Assembly: GCF_029167105.1 (NCBI RefSeq)
Contig: NZ_JARFML010000018.1
Span: 62,001 to 126,000, forward strand
Length of the DNA stretch: 64,000 nucleotides
Reading direction: 5' to 3'
Source of the DNA: Bradyrhizobium yuanmingense
GTDB taxonomy: Bacteria; Pseudomonadota; Alphaproteobacteria; Rhizobiales; Xanthobacteraceae
The translations under genes were made by a program, and so were the position numbers. Position 1 is the stretch's first letter, and each line of letters begins with the position of its first letter. The notes beneath the pieces were generated by a model, which worked only from the letters and a program-made list of their open reading frames with translations, searched no databases and was not told the DNA's origin. Of this stretch, positions 9,148 through 17,215 are shown piece by piece.

Positions 9148-10008
9148 ATGGAAGCCAAGCGCGAGTTCAGAGGCTCCGATACCCACGGTGTTCTGCAACG
9201 GTTTGGGGCCGACATCCGTGCAACAAGTGAGGGGCATGGGTGGTCTTCGATCTACGCGTCGATCCAAAGGGAGAACCCCTTCGAGGGGCGGTTCGAAGCG
9301 ATCGCTGACGACCTCATTGTTTTGCACCGTAGCGGCCCCGTGGAGACGACCTTTGCATCCGGCGGGCACGTCACTTCACGCCGCATTCCAAAAGGAAGCA
9401 TCTTTTTTTTGCCGGCAGGTCATGCGTGCGAGGTGGGGTTGCATGGGGCGCTGGACACTCTCCACATTTATCTCCGCGCAAACTTAGTTTCTGTCCACAA
9501 TGTTGCACCGCTGCTGGTGGAAAGGGACGTGGTTATACAGCATCTGGCGCAAGCGGTTGAGCAGGCGGTTTGCGAGAATGCGCCGAATTCAGATCGCTTC
9601 ATCGATCCGATAGCGCGGGCGCTTGCGGACAGGGTTTCCGCGATCAGCAGGAGTAGCGAGCCGTGGCAGGTTCAGACCGCTGGGCTACCGGACTACGAAC
9701 TTCGGCGTATTAACGATTTTATAGAAGCCAATCTTGAGGGTGAGATCACCCTTGCTGCGATGGCCAGCGCGTGCGGCATCGGCACAAAGTCTTTCGTTCG
9801 AGCTTTTGCAGCAGCGACCGGCAAGTCACCATACCAATATGTGATCGCGGCACGTGTCGAACGGGCCAAGCTCCTGATCGAGCAAAACCAGCAAGGTCTC
9901 GCTGAGATAGCACTGCGCTGTGGCTTCTCCCATCAGGAACACTTGACGCGTGCCTTCCGCCGGCTGACGGGCCAAACGCCCGGTCGGTACCGTCGCAGCG
10001 TCAACTGA
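9148..10008 (+). CDS. AraC family transcriptional regulator (paralogue 1)
   Basis: 286 residues: an N-terminal cupin-like sensor domain (FFLPAGHACEV near residue 90) and a C-terminal double helix-turn-helix from about 190 (LAAMASACGIGTKSFVRAF; LAEIALRCGFSHQEHLTRAF; ending LTGQTPGRYRR). It is clearly paralogous to the genes at 10024 and 18568: all three share a GW-S-x-(F/Y)AS-(I/L/V)QRE-PF-G-F start and a D-x-(I/V)-D/T fold. An A+T-rich stretch with the palindrome GTTATAAC at 9067-9074 lies upstream and may hold its promoter. Confidence 0.92.
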   Translation: MEAKREFRGSDTHGVLQRFGADIRATSEGHGWSSIYASIQRENPFEGRFEAIADDLIVLHRSGPVETTFASGGHVTSRRIPKGSIFFLPAGHACEVGLHGALDTLHIYLRANLVSVHNVAPLLVERDVVIQHLAQAVEQAVCENAPNSDRFIDPIARALADRVSAISRSSEPWQVQTAGLPDYELRRINDFIEANLEGEITLAAMASACGIGTKSFVRAFAAATGKSPYQYVIAARVERAKLLIEQNQQGLAEIALRCGFSHQEHLTRAFRRLTGQTPGRYRRSVN

Positions 10009-10023
10009 TGAGCAACCAGGCCG

Positions 10024-10959
10024 ATGCAGACACGCTCTGATTCGCTATCGCCAGCCGCAGCGCAAAATGAGCGCACCGTGCGGCCTTTCGACGGAGGCGA
10101 GGTCCATTCCGTGTTGCGACAGTTCGCCGTGAAACGCGAGGCATCCAGTGCGGGGCTCGGCTGGTCGACTATGTTCGCATCGCTCCAGCGGGAAGAGCCG
10201 TTCAGGGGCCGCTTCGAAGCCAATGCCAACGCGCTGCTGGTGACTGCAGCGAGTGGACCAGTCGATGTGACCTATCGGATCGATGGGCGTGTCGTATCCA
10301 GGCACTTGCAGGAGAAGGGGATCTTTTTCCTACCGCCGCGCCGCGACTGTGAGGTGACGCTAAATACGCCGTTGAATTCGATCCATGTGTACCTGCGTCC
10401 TGAACTGTTCTCTGGCTCTGAAGATAAAGCGCAGAACTCCGATTTTGGCCTCTTGCCTTTGTTGGGTGAGCCGGAGCCCCTAACCGGCAATCTCCTGGCC
10501 GTGGTGGAAGAAATGGTGCGTGAGGGCGATACCTCGTGTTCCCTCCTGGCCGATTCGATTGCGCATGCAATAGCCAATCGCCTTTTCGTCCTCAATGCAC
10601 GGGAGCGGAAAGCGCCGTGCGCTGTGGAACGCCAGCTGAGTACACGTAGCGTCCGCTCGATTCGTGATTTTGTCGAAGCTAATCTCGCGGATTGCATCAA
10701 GCTGGACGATTTGGCTGCGATCTGCGGCGTAAGTCCCGAGTATTTCATAAGGGTGTTCAAGTCTTCGCTGGGCGTGTCTCCTCACCGCTACGTTGTGGGG
10801 GTGCGAATTCATCATGCGAAACTGCTCCTGACGGATCCAAACATTGGCCTTGCGGAAATTGCGAGGCAGTGCGGGTTTGCGCACCAGCAGCATTTCACAA
10901 ACACGTTCCGTCGGATGACCGGTTTGTCGCCAGGCGCTTATCGACGGGCAATGAACTGA
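10024..10959 (+). CDS. AraC family transcriptional regulator (paralogue 2)
   Basis: 311 residues, tandem with paralogue 1 and only 15 bases downstream, so probably cotranscribed. It has the same layout: N-terminal sensor domain with GWSTMFASLQREEPF and a C-terminal AraC helix-turn-helix (LDDLAAICGVSPEYFIRVF; LAEIARQCGFAHQQHFTNTF). The N-terminus is about 20 residues longer than its relatives. The operator-like boxes at 11020-11061 lie directly after it and before the flavin reductase operon, making that operon its likely target. Two adjacent paralogues could recognise different inducers or act as heteromers. Confidence 0.92.
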   Translation: MQTRSDSLSPAAAQNERTVRPFDGGEVHSVLRQFAVKREASSAGLGWSTMFASLQREEPFRGRFEANANALLVTAASGPVDVTYRIDGRVVSRHLQEKGIFFLPPRRDCEVTLNTPLNSIHVYLRPELFSGSEDKAQNSDFGLLPLLGEPEPLTGNLLAVVEEMVREGDTSCSLLADSIAHAIANRLFVLNARERKAPCAVERQLSTRSVRSIRDFVEANLADCIKLDDLAAICGVSPEYFIRVFKSSLGVSPHRYVVGVRIHHAKLLLTDPNIGLAEIARQCGFAHQQHFTNTFRRMTGLSPGAYRRAMN

Positions 10960-10996
10960 GAACTCCACGATCAGCCTTTCCGATCTGAACGCTGGC

Positions 10997-11061
10997 TCGT
11001 TTCCTGGAAACGAAGCCGGCAGTTTGTGTCAGTTTCCTGCAAACCGGTCCGGTTTGTGCAG
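10997..11061 (+). promoter_or_regulatory. Candidate AraC operator cluster upstream of the flavin reductase operon
   Basis: Contains a perfect 17-base palindrome with 8-bp arms TCGTTTCC-T-GGAAACGA (10997-11013), then CAGTTTGTGTCAG (11020-11032), CAGTTTCCTGCAA (11030-11042) and CGGTTTGTGCAG (11050-11061). The last two are spaced about 20 bases apart, like tandem AraC half-sites. The same box family (CGGTTTTGTGCAG, CGGTTTCGTGCAG) occurs at 19513-19547 after the third AraC paralogue. Operator function is inferred from this recurrence next to paralogous regulators. Confidence 0.6.
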
Positions 11062-11145
11062 GCTTAGCCCCCCGGCTTGTCCTACTTTCACCTCACGTAG
11101 AGGCGCCAGACGCAATCAAGGCGCCAACGATAGGGAGAGACGCGC

Positions 11146-11262
11146 ATGGCATTGTTCGATGCCGGGCGAGGGTGCTCGCATATCCGAACTGGCCAGCATT
11201 CGCTTGGGGAGCCTTGCACCTCGGGTGATCGTGCTGCGCAGGACAGCGGGCCGCTGCGATGA
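11146..11262 (+). CDS. Short upstream ORF (38 codons) coupled to the flavin reductase
   Basis: ATG at 11146 follows AGGGAGAG at a good distance, and the frame ends in a TGA that overlaps the ATG of the flavin reductase (ATGA at 11259). The predicted peptide (MALFDAGRGCSHIR...) has no recognised domain. It could be a leader peptide giving translational coupling or the remains of a truncated gene. Being under 40 codons, it could also be chance; the ribosome site and the exact stop-start overlap are the only support. Confidence 0.35.
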   Translation: MALFDAGRGCSHIRTGQHSLGEPCTSGDRAAQDSGPLR

Positions 11263-11888
11263 AAGACTGGTCACCGCTCGTCGTCGGGGTCGGCGGAACG
11301 TTGCGCGACGGATCAACCTCGGAGAGGGCGCTGCGCCTCGCTTTGACGGAAGCCGCGCGGCTCGGTGCGAGAACGCAAATCTTCGCCGGGCAATCGTTGA
11401 ATCTCCCGCACTACGACAGCATTGAACGTACGGAGCGTGCGACCTCGTTGGTCGAAGCGCTGCGCACCGCAGACGGCGTCATCATAGCCACCCCAAGCTA
11501 TCATGGCTCGATCTCCGGCCTGGTCAAGAACGCAATAGATTACACCGAGGATCTCCGCGCGGACGCGCGCAGCTATCTTGCCGGACGCGCTGTCGGCGCC
11601 ATCGTATGCGCGGGCGGAGCCCAAGCCATGGGAGCGACGCTCGGAACTCTGCGGACCATCGTTCACGCGCTGCGCGGTTGGCCGACTCCATTTTCAGCGG
11701 TCATTAACAGTGCGCAGAGGCCATTCTCCGCAGATGGTGCGTGCAGCGATCCGATCATAGCGCAACAGCTCGCATTCGTGGCCGAGCAGGTCGTCGAGTT
11801 CGCGAGAATGCGGCGGCTGTATGAGAGCCGGCGCAATGGGCTGGCGCCTCGAGAAATATCAGAAGCCGCGCCGGCGCAATGCGCCTAG
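11259..11888 (+). CDS. NADPH-dependent FMN reductase family protein
   Basis: 209-residue flavodoxin-like flavin reductase. The N-terminal VVGVGGTLRDGSTSERAL carries the G-x-x-R-x-x-S-x-x phosphate loop for FMN, ATPSYHGSISGLVKNAIDY is the second flavin-contact motif, and G-A-x-V-C-A-G-G-A-Q follows. Such enzymes supply reduced flavin to two-component oxygenases, and the acyl-CoA-dehydrogenase-like monooxygenase at 13237 in the same operon is a natural partner. It overlaps the short ORF upstream by 4 bases. The pairing is inference from gene order. Confidence 0.85.
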   Translation: MKDWSPLVVGVGGTLRDGSTSERALRLALTEAARLGARTQIFAGQSLNLPHYDSIERTERATSLVEALRTADGVIIATPSYHGSISGLVKNAIDYTEDLRADARSYLAGRAVGAIVCAGGAQAMGATLGTLRTIVHALRGWPTPFSAVINSAQRPFSADGACSDPIIAQQLAFVAEQVVEFARMRRLYESRRNGLAPREISEAAPAQCA

Positions 11889-11933
11889 AACGCGGCCGCA
11901 AACGACCATAACGGGAAACAATAGGGAGGGGTC

Positions 11934-13181
11934 ATGAGCAGGAATCGCATCCTTAGTTATGAAAATCTCGTTGTCGTCTTGATGGGGTCCGCGTTTGGCT
12001 TCGTATTCTTCGACCGTCTTGCGCTGAATTTTCTATCTCCGTTTCTGATGCCTGAGCTCCAACTGAACAACACCCAGCTGGGTGCCCTCTCGGCTGGCCT
12101 GGCTCTGACCTGGGCAATCGCCGGCTATGCGGTCGGCACTCTTTCGGACTATTTTCAGAATCGTAAGACGCTCCTGGTCTGCGCGATAGTGATCTTCTCG
12201 ATGTGCTCGGTAGGATCCGGTCTCGCCAATTCGTTTCTGACGCTGCTTGCCGCGCGCCTCGTCATGGGATTTGCGGAAGGACCTGTACTTCCGATCGCGC
12301 AATCGATCATGGCGGCGGAATCGTCGGAGCACCGTCGCGGCTTCAACATGGGCGTTCTGCAGAATTTCTTCAGCGCGCTCCTGAGTAATTTTGCCGCTCC
12401 TCTGCTGCTCGTCGCAATTGCGCAGATCTACGGCTGGAGAAGCGCATTCTACATTGCGGCGGTGCCTGGCTTCGTGGTGGCGGCTCTGATTGTCGCATTC
12501 GTCCGTGAACCCTCGTCGGGTGCCGCTCCGATGTCGAAAGCGTCAGCGCGCAACACGATCCCGCTTTCGACGATGCTGAAACATCGCAACATCTGGGTTT
12601 GCGCGATCGTGAGCTGCCTGATGGTGGCTTGGCTCCTGATCCAGATCACGTTCCTCCCGATCTACCTGGTGCAGGTCCGGGATCTGTCGCCCAGCGCGAT
12701 GAGCGTTGCCGTGGCCGCGACCGGTATTGCAACGGCCGCGTCTTCGATCATCGTCCCGGCGCTGTCGGATCGGTTCGGCCGCCGTCCGATCCTCGTCTTG
12801 TCAGGCTTCGTTGGCGTGATTGCCCCGGTGACCACCGTCATGTTCGACGGACCTTTGCCGTTGATGGTGTTGTTCATGGGTGTCGGCTATCTCGCCATTG
12901 GCGGCTTCTCGTTGTTCATGGCCACCGTGCCGTCCGAAACAATCCCGCCGACCCATGTTGCTACCGCGCTTGGCTTCATCATGGGGGTTGGCGAGCTCGC
13001 GGGAGGCTTCGCGGGCCCGGCCCTCGCCGGGATCGCTTCCGACGTGTTCGGTCCGTCCAGCGCGATGTGGATCTCCGCTACGCTTTGCATCTGTGCGGGC
13101 TTGCTCTGCCTGATGCTGGACGAGACTGCTCCGCGGGTGCTCGAGCGCCACAAAAGAATGATTGTGAGTTCGCCGGCATAA
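11934..13181 (+). CDS. MFS transporter, probable aromatic acid or aromatic compound permease
   Basis: 415-residue major facilitator protein with about 12 hydrophobic spans. The family motif between helices 2 and 3 is seen as GTLSDYFQNRKTLL, and its repeat after helix 8 as LSDRFGRRPILV. Acidic and aromatic residues in the first helix (FFDRLALNFLSP) resemble aromatic/organic-acid transporters (AAHS or ACS types). A GGGAGG ribosome site precedes the ATG. It lies between a flavin reductase and its likely monooxygenase, so uptake of that pathway's substrate is the likely role. Confidence 0.88.
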   Translation: MSRNRILSYENLVVVLMGSAFGFVFFDRLALNFLSPFLMPELQLNNTQLGALSAGLALTWAIAGYAVGTLSDYFQNRKTLLVCAIVIFSMCSVGSGLANSFLTLLAARLVMGFAEGPVLPIAQSIMAAESSEHRRGFNMGVLQNFFSALLSNFAAPLLLVAIAQIYGWRSAFYIAAVPGFVVAALIVAFVREPSSGAAPMSKASARNTIPLSTMLKHRNIWVCAIVSCLMVAWLLIQITFLPIYLVQVRDLSPSAMSVAVAATGIATAASSIIVPALSDRFGRRPILVLSGFVGVIAPVTTVMFDGPLPLMVLFMGVGYLAIGGFSLFMATVPSETIPPTHVATALGFIMGVGELAGGFAGPALAGIASDVFGPSSAMWISATLCICAGLLCLMLDETAPRVLERHKRMIVSSPA

Positions 13182-13236
13182 ATCGCTATCGCCGCTTAGC
13201 TGCAACCGCGGTCAACGGAAGTATCAGGAGATTGAA

Positions 13237-14487
13237 ATGAACGTTCAGGCCATGCGCAAGAGCATGCCGGCACCGGAACCTCACCTCACTCCGCAGGATC
13301 TGGTCGACCGCGCAGCCTCGATGAGAACGCTGCTGCGGGAATCGCAAGCCGAAACCGATGAGCGGGGACATTATTCGGACGAAATCCAGCAGAAGTTCAT
13401 CGATGCTGGATTCTATCGGATCTTGCAGCCCAAAATGTTTGGTGGCTACGAGTTCGATTACGAAACATTTTTTCGCGTCATGGTGGAGATATCGCGCGGT
13501 CATCCGTCTGCAGGGTGGTGCTTGACGTTGGCCGCTTCTCATGCGCCGGTCATTGCCTCGCACTGGTCGGAAGCCGCGCAGATCGAAATCTTCGGTTCAT
13601 CCGGACATTTCGCATCACCGCATCGGGCTGCCCCCGGGGGCACGTGCCTGCCGGTCGAAGGCGGCTATATCATCAATGGTGTGTGGCCATATTCGTCGGG
13701 AATACCGCACAGCACGCATTTCCTGGGCGCAACGTTGCTTCAAACGTCGTTTCCACCACGCATGTTGCACTTCGTTGTGCCGCGTGGGCAATACACAATT
13801 CTGGGCGATTGGGGTGGAGACCGCACCTTGGGCATGCGCGGCTCCGGCTCGAACAGCGTCAAGCTGGACAATGTCTTCGTGCCCGAGCACATGACCGCGT
13901 TTTTCGACGCGCTGGGTGTGAAGCAGGATCTCTCCGATGGCACACCCGGAACGCGATTGCATGGCAACCCCATGTATCTCGGCGTTCTCATGGGTCCTTA
14001 TCACGCGTCTCTGACATCGCCGATCATCGGTGCCGCGCGCGCGGCGATCGATGAATATCGCGATATCCTGTTCTCGCAGAACACATTTGTTCCACCCTTC
14101 ATCAAGCGCGCCTTCGAGACTGATTTCCAGGTCAACTATGGCCGCGCCATAGCGTTGACCGATGCCGCCGAAGGCGTGCTGCTCCAGGGCTTGCGTAAGC
14201 ACATGGACTACTGTCAGCGGTGGGCGAAGACGGGTTTGCAAGCCTCCGCGGAAGAAAACTTGCGACTCTGGGGAATGCTGCAGACCGGCGCACGTCTTGC
14301 CTGTGAAGCCATCGAACTCTTGTTCCAGACCGCCGGGTCGACCGCGGCGCGGAAGGGCTCGAGGATGCTTCGATACTTTGGCGACGCCCAGATGTATCGA
14401 GGACATATGTCCTCCCAATACATGACCTTCGCGAAGTACATTGGTCGCAGCAATCTCGGGCTGCCGACCGGTTTTCTGGATCTCTGA
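13237..14487 (+). CDS. Acyl-CoA dehydrogenase-fold flavin-dependent monooxygenase (two-component, group D)
   Basis: 416 residues, the oxygenase part of a two-component system of the HsaA / resorcinol-hydroxylase type rather than a true acyl-CoA dehydrogenase. It has an N-terminal helical domain, a middle beta domain with GGYIINGVWPYSSGIPH and LGDWGGDRTLGMRGSGSNS, and a C-terminal four-helix domain beginning SPIIGAARAAIDEYRD. No catalytic Glu motif of acyl-CoA dehydrogenases is evident. Reduced flavin probably comes from the reductase at 11259. Likely activity is hydroxylation of a phenolic substrate; specificity unknown. Confidence 0.8.
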   Translation: MNVQAMRKSMPAPEPHLTPQDLVDRAASMRTLLRESQAETDERGHYSDEIQQKFIDAGFYRILQPKMFGGYEFDYETFFRVMVEISRGHPSAGWCLTLAASHAPVIASHWSEAAQIEIFGSSGHFASPHRAAPGGTCLPVEGGYIINGVWPYSSGIPHSTHFLGATLLQTSFPPRMLHFVVPRGQYTILGDWGGDRTLGMRGSGSNSVKLDNVFVPEHMTAFFDALGVKQDLSDGTPGTRLHGNPMYLGVLMGPYHASLTSPIIGAARAAIDEYRDILFSQNTFVPPFIKRAFETDFQVNYGRAIALTDAAEGVLLQGLRKHMDYCQRWAKTGLQASAEENLRLWGMLQTGARLACEAIELLFQTAGSTAARKGSRMLRYFGDAQMYRGHMSSQYMTFAKYIGRSNLGLPTGFLDL

Positions 14488-14505
14488 AGAAAGTCGGAGG
14501 GGGAC

Positions 14506-15582
14506 GTGACCCAAACTAAGGCAAAACCTGCTCCGTTGGTGCTGTCAGATCAGGGATTCTTTTGGACCGGTTTGGTCCGCCAGCCGACACCGAATGGCAC
14601 CATCCCCGCGGGCCAGATGTTCGTACAATATCAGATCCCGGAGCACATCCGGCATCCATATCCCATCGTCATGGTGCATGGAGGTGGGGGGCAGGGAACG
14701 GATTTTCTCGGTACTGCCGATGGACGGCCGGGATGGGCCACTTACTTTCTGAAACAGGGTTACGCGGTCTACGTCGTCGACCGCCCAGGGCACGGTCGTT
14801 CACCCCTGCATCCGGAGGCGCTGGGTCCCATGACGCCTCCGCTGACCTACGAATTTGCGATGACGCTGTTTAGCGCGCCCGGCAAGCAGCCGAACAGCTG
14901 GCCAAACGCGCAAAAGCATAATCAGTGGCCTGGTTCGGGCGTTGTCGGCGATCCAGTTCTGGACCAATTCATCGCGACCCAAGGTCCGTTCCTTGTCTTT
15001 TTGGCACAGACGCAACAGCTGATGCAGCGAGCCGGAGCCGAATTGCTGGATCGTATCGGTCCAGCGATCCTGCTCACCCATTCCATGGGCGCGCCTTTCG
15101 GCTGGCTCGCGGCAGATAGTCGACCGAACCTGGTGAAAGGCATTGTGGCGGTCGAGCCGATGGGGCCGCCTTTCGCCCAGTTGCCGATGGGGCTGGGCGA
15201 CCTCTCTTACGGGCTCACTGCGGTCCCGATGACGTTCGATCCGCCCCTCAAAGGCCCAACTGAACTGCGGCGCGAAATTCGCAAGGCCCAGAAGCCGGGG
15301 CTGGCGGACTGCTTCGTTCAGAAAGAGCCGGCGAGGCGTCTTCCCAACCTGGCATCGATACCCGTTGCTGTCGTGACATCGGAGGCGTCGGCCTGGTCCA
15401 TGCACGACCACGGCACCGTCGATTATCTCGTCCAAGCCGGCGTGCGAGCCGTCCATCTGCGGCTCGAGGACCATGGGCTGTACGGCAACGGCCACCTGAT
15501 GATGCAAGAACGGAACAGCGATGACATCGCTGCTTTCCTGGAAAGGTGGATCTCGGAATATGTGGGCTCACGACCGACATAA
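14506..15582 (+). CDS. Alpha/beta hydrolase fold protein
   Basis: 358 residues with GTG start 19 bases after the monooxygenase and a GGAGGGGG ribosome site. The nucleophile elbow is THSMGAP (Ser193); the oxyanion region is VMVHGGGGQGTDF; the catalytic His is either His323 (EDHGLYG) or His330 (GNGHLMM). No secretion signal is visible, so it is probably cytoplasmic. In this operon it may hydrolyse an ester or ring-derived C-C bond, or release the aromatic core from an ester-linked substrate. Exact substrate unknown. Confidence 0.8.
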   Translation: MTQTKAKPAPLVLSDQGFFWTGLVRQPTPNGTIPAGQMFVQYQIPEHIRHPYPIVMVHGGGGQGTDFLGTADGRPGWATYFLKQGYAVYVVDRPGHGRSPLHPEALGPMTPPLTYEFAMTLFSAPGKQPNSWPNAQKHNQWPGSGVVGDPVLDQFIATQGPFLVFLAQTQQLMQRAGAELLDRIGPAILLTHSMGAPFGWLAADSRPNLVKGIVAVEPMGPPFAQLPMGLGDLSYGLTAVPMTFDPPLKGPTELRREIRKAQKPGLADCFVQKEPARRLPNLASIPVAVVTSEASAWSMHDHGTVDYLVQAGVRAVHLRLEDHGLYGNGHLMMQERNSDDIAAFLERWISEYVGSRPT

Positions 15583-15683
15583 ATTCGATTTTTCGCGCCG
15601 CACTTGTGGTGAAGCAGCGGCTGGAAGGTGCGAGTGAGATGGTCCGGTTTGTCAACAGACCGTTAGCGCAAGAGGAGTGCGAG

Positions 15684-15983
15684 ATGGCGAAGAAGGGATA
15701 TTGGGTCGGTCACGTCAACGTCACGAACCCGGAGCGCTACAAGGACTACATCGCGGCCAACGCCGCACCATTGAAGAAGTACGGGGCGCGGTTCCTTGTC
15801 CGAAACGGTGCATGCGAGGTGCACGGCGACGCACTTCAAGGGCGTCGCCACGTCGTCATCGAGTTCGAAAGCTACGCAATGGCCAAGGCCTGCCACGACT
15901 CACCCGAGTATCAGGCGGCGGCCAAGATTCGCGACGAAGCCAGCACCTCCGATTTCGTCATGATCGAGGGCCACGAGGACTAA
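15684..15983 (+). CDS. DUF1330 domain protein
   Basis: 99-residue ferredoxin-like alpha+beta protein: KGYWVGHVNVTNPERYKDYI at the start, RFLVRNGACEVHGD in the middle, and the FESYAMAKACHDSPEYQAA helix typical of DUF1330. Met at 15684 is chosen because AGAGGAG lies just upstream; the frame opens earlier at 15546 but that part overlaps the hydrolase end. Members of this family often accompany aromatic catabolism genes and no activity is firmly established for them. Confidence 0.8.
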   Translation: MAKKGYWVGHVNVTNPERYKDYIAANAAPLKKYGARFLVRNGACEVHGDALQGRRHVVIEFESYAMAKACHDSPEYQAAAKIRDEASTSDFVMIEGHED

Positions 15984-16175
15984 CAGCGATCCGCGGCGGG
16001 GACTGGCAACTTACGATTAAGAGCCTAGCCGGAGGTGGAGACGCTAATTCGTTCCACCTTATGCCGGTCGGTATCCGTCGCCGTAGCGGCGGGGCTTGCA
16101 CTCCACCTTCTCGCTCATGCTGGAGAAGTCGCGATGACGTCGAGGGGTGTGCGCAGGGATCAGGAGCACCATCAA

Positions 16176-17068
16176 ATGAAAGATATCGAAGATAAGGTCG
16201 CGTTCATCACGGGAGGCGCGAGTGGGATCGGGGAATGGCCCGCGCGTTCCTGCAACATGGGTTGAAGGTCGTTATCGCGGACGTCCGTCAATCGCATCTC
16301 GATGCGGCGGCTTCCGCCCTCGATCGCTCCAACAAGAACTACCATCTGATCCGTCTGGACGTTACCGACCGCGACTCAATGGCACGGGCCGCGACGGAGA
16401 CCGAGAAGGTATTCGGCAAGGTCCACATACTCTGCAACAATGCAGGCGTATCGAGCATGGTGGCTATGGAAGACGCGAGCTTCGCGGATTGGGATTTTGT
16501 GATGAACATCAACGTCGGGGGCGTCGTCAACGGCGTCGCGACGTTCGTTCCCCGGATTCGGGCGCATGGAGAAGGTGGTCACATCGTCAACACCTCCTCG
16601 ATGGCCGGCATTCTCGCTCTTCCAAATCCCGGCGGCATCTACTCGACATCCAAATTCGCGGTGCGCGGCCTGACGGAGTCGTTGCGTATGGCGCTCGGAC
16701 CGCACAACATCGGCGTTTCGCTCCTTTGTCCCGGTCTGGTTCGCAGCAATCTCGTCGACACGACGCTTCACCTCAACACGGTCGGTTCTGCTCAACCGGC
16801 GGGCGGCCCGTTCGCGGCCGGCGGTTCGCCGTTGGAAGCCGGGATGGATCCTCTCGCCGTAGGCGAACGGGTGGTCGAAGGAATCGTCGGGAACGAGCCA
16901 TACATTCTTCCGCACGGCGAATTCAAAGACGAAGTCGCAGAAGCGTTCGGAGAGATACTTCAGTCGTTCCCCATCGATCGAGATATCGATCCGAAACGGC
17001 AACAGTTCGAAGCGATGCGCCGGCAAGCGACGACGGAGGCCAAGCGCTTGGCTGCAAGCATCGGTTAG
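16176..17068 (+). pseudogene. Frameshifted SDR family oxidoreductase
   Basis: The N-terminus is read from ATG 16176 (MKDIEDKVAFITGGASGIGE) after an AGGAGC ribosome site. That frame ends at 16263-16265, and the rest continues in a different frame from about 16235 (MARAFLQHGLKVVIADV, then NNAGVSS, SSMAG, Tyr and Lys in YSTSKFA). In relatives GIG is followed by two residues before the MARAF-type helix; here only GA separates GGG from ATG. This fits a 4-base loss (or 2-base gain) at about 16233-16235. Starting at 16235 alone would drop the cofactor loop, so the gene is probably inactive unless this is a sequence error. Confidence 0.75.
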
Positions 17069-17215
17069 AACTTCGATCTGGCGATCGAGGAGGGCGCCGA
17101 TCTCCATTGGACGCCCGCTCGCAGCCGGGTCATTCGAAAGACGTCGCAAGAATCGGAGGGAAGCAATTCTCCGGACAAACAGCCGCTCTCAGCGCGGCCT
17201 ATCAGGGAGGTATCG

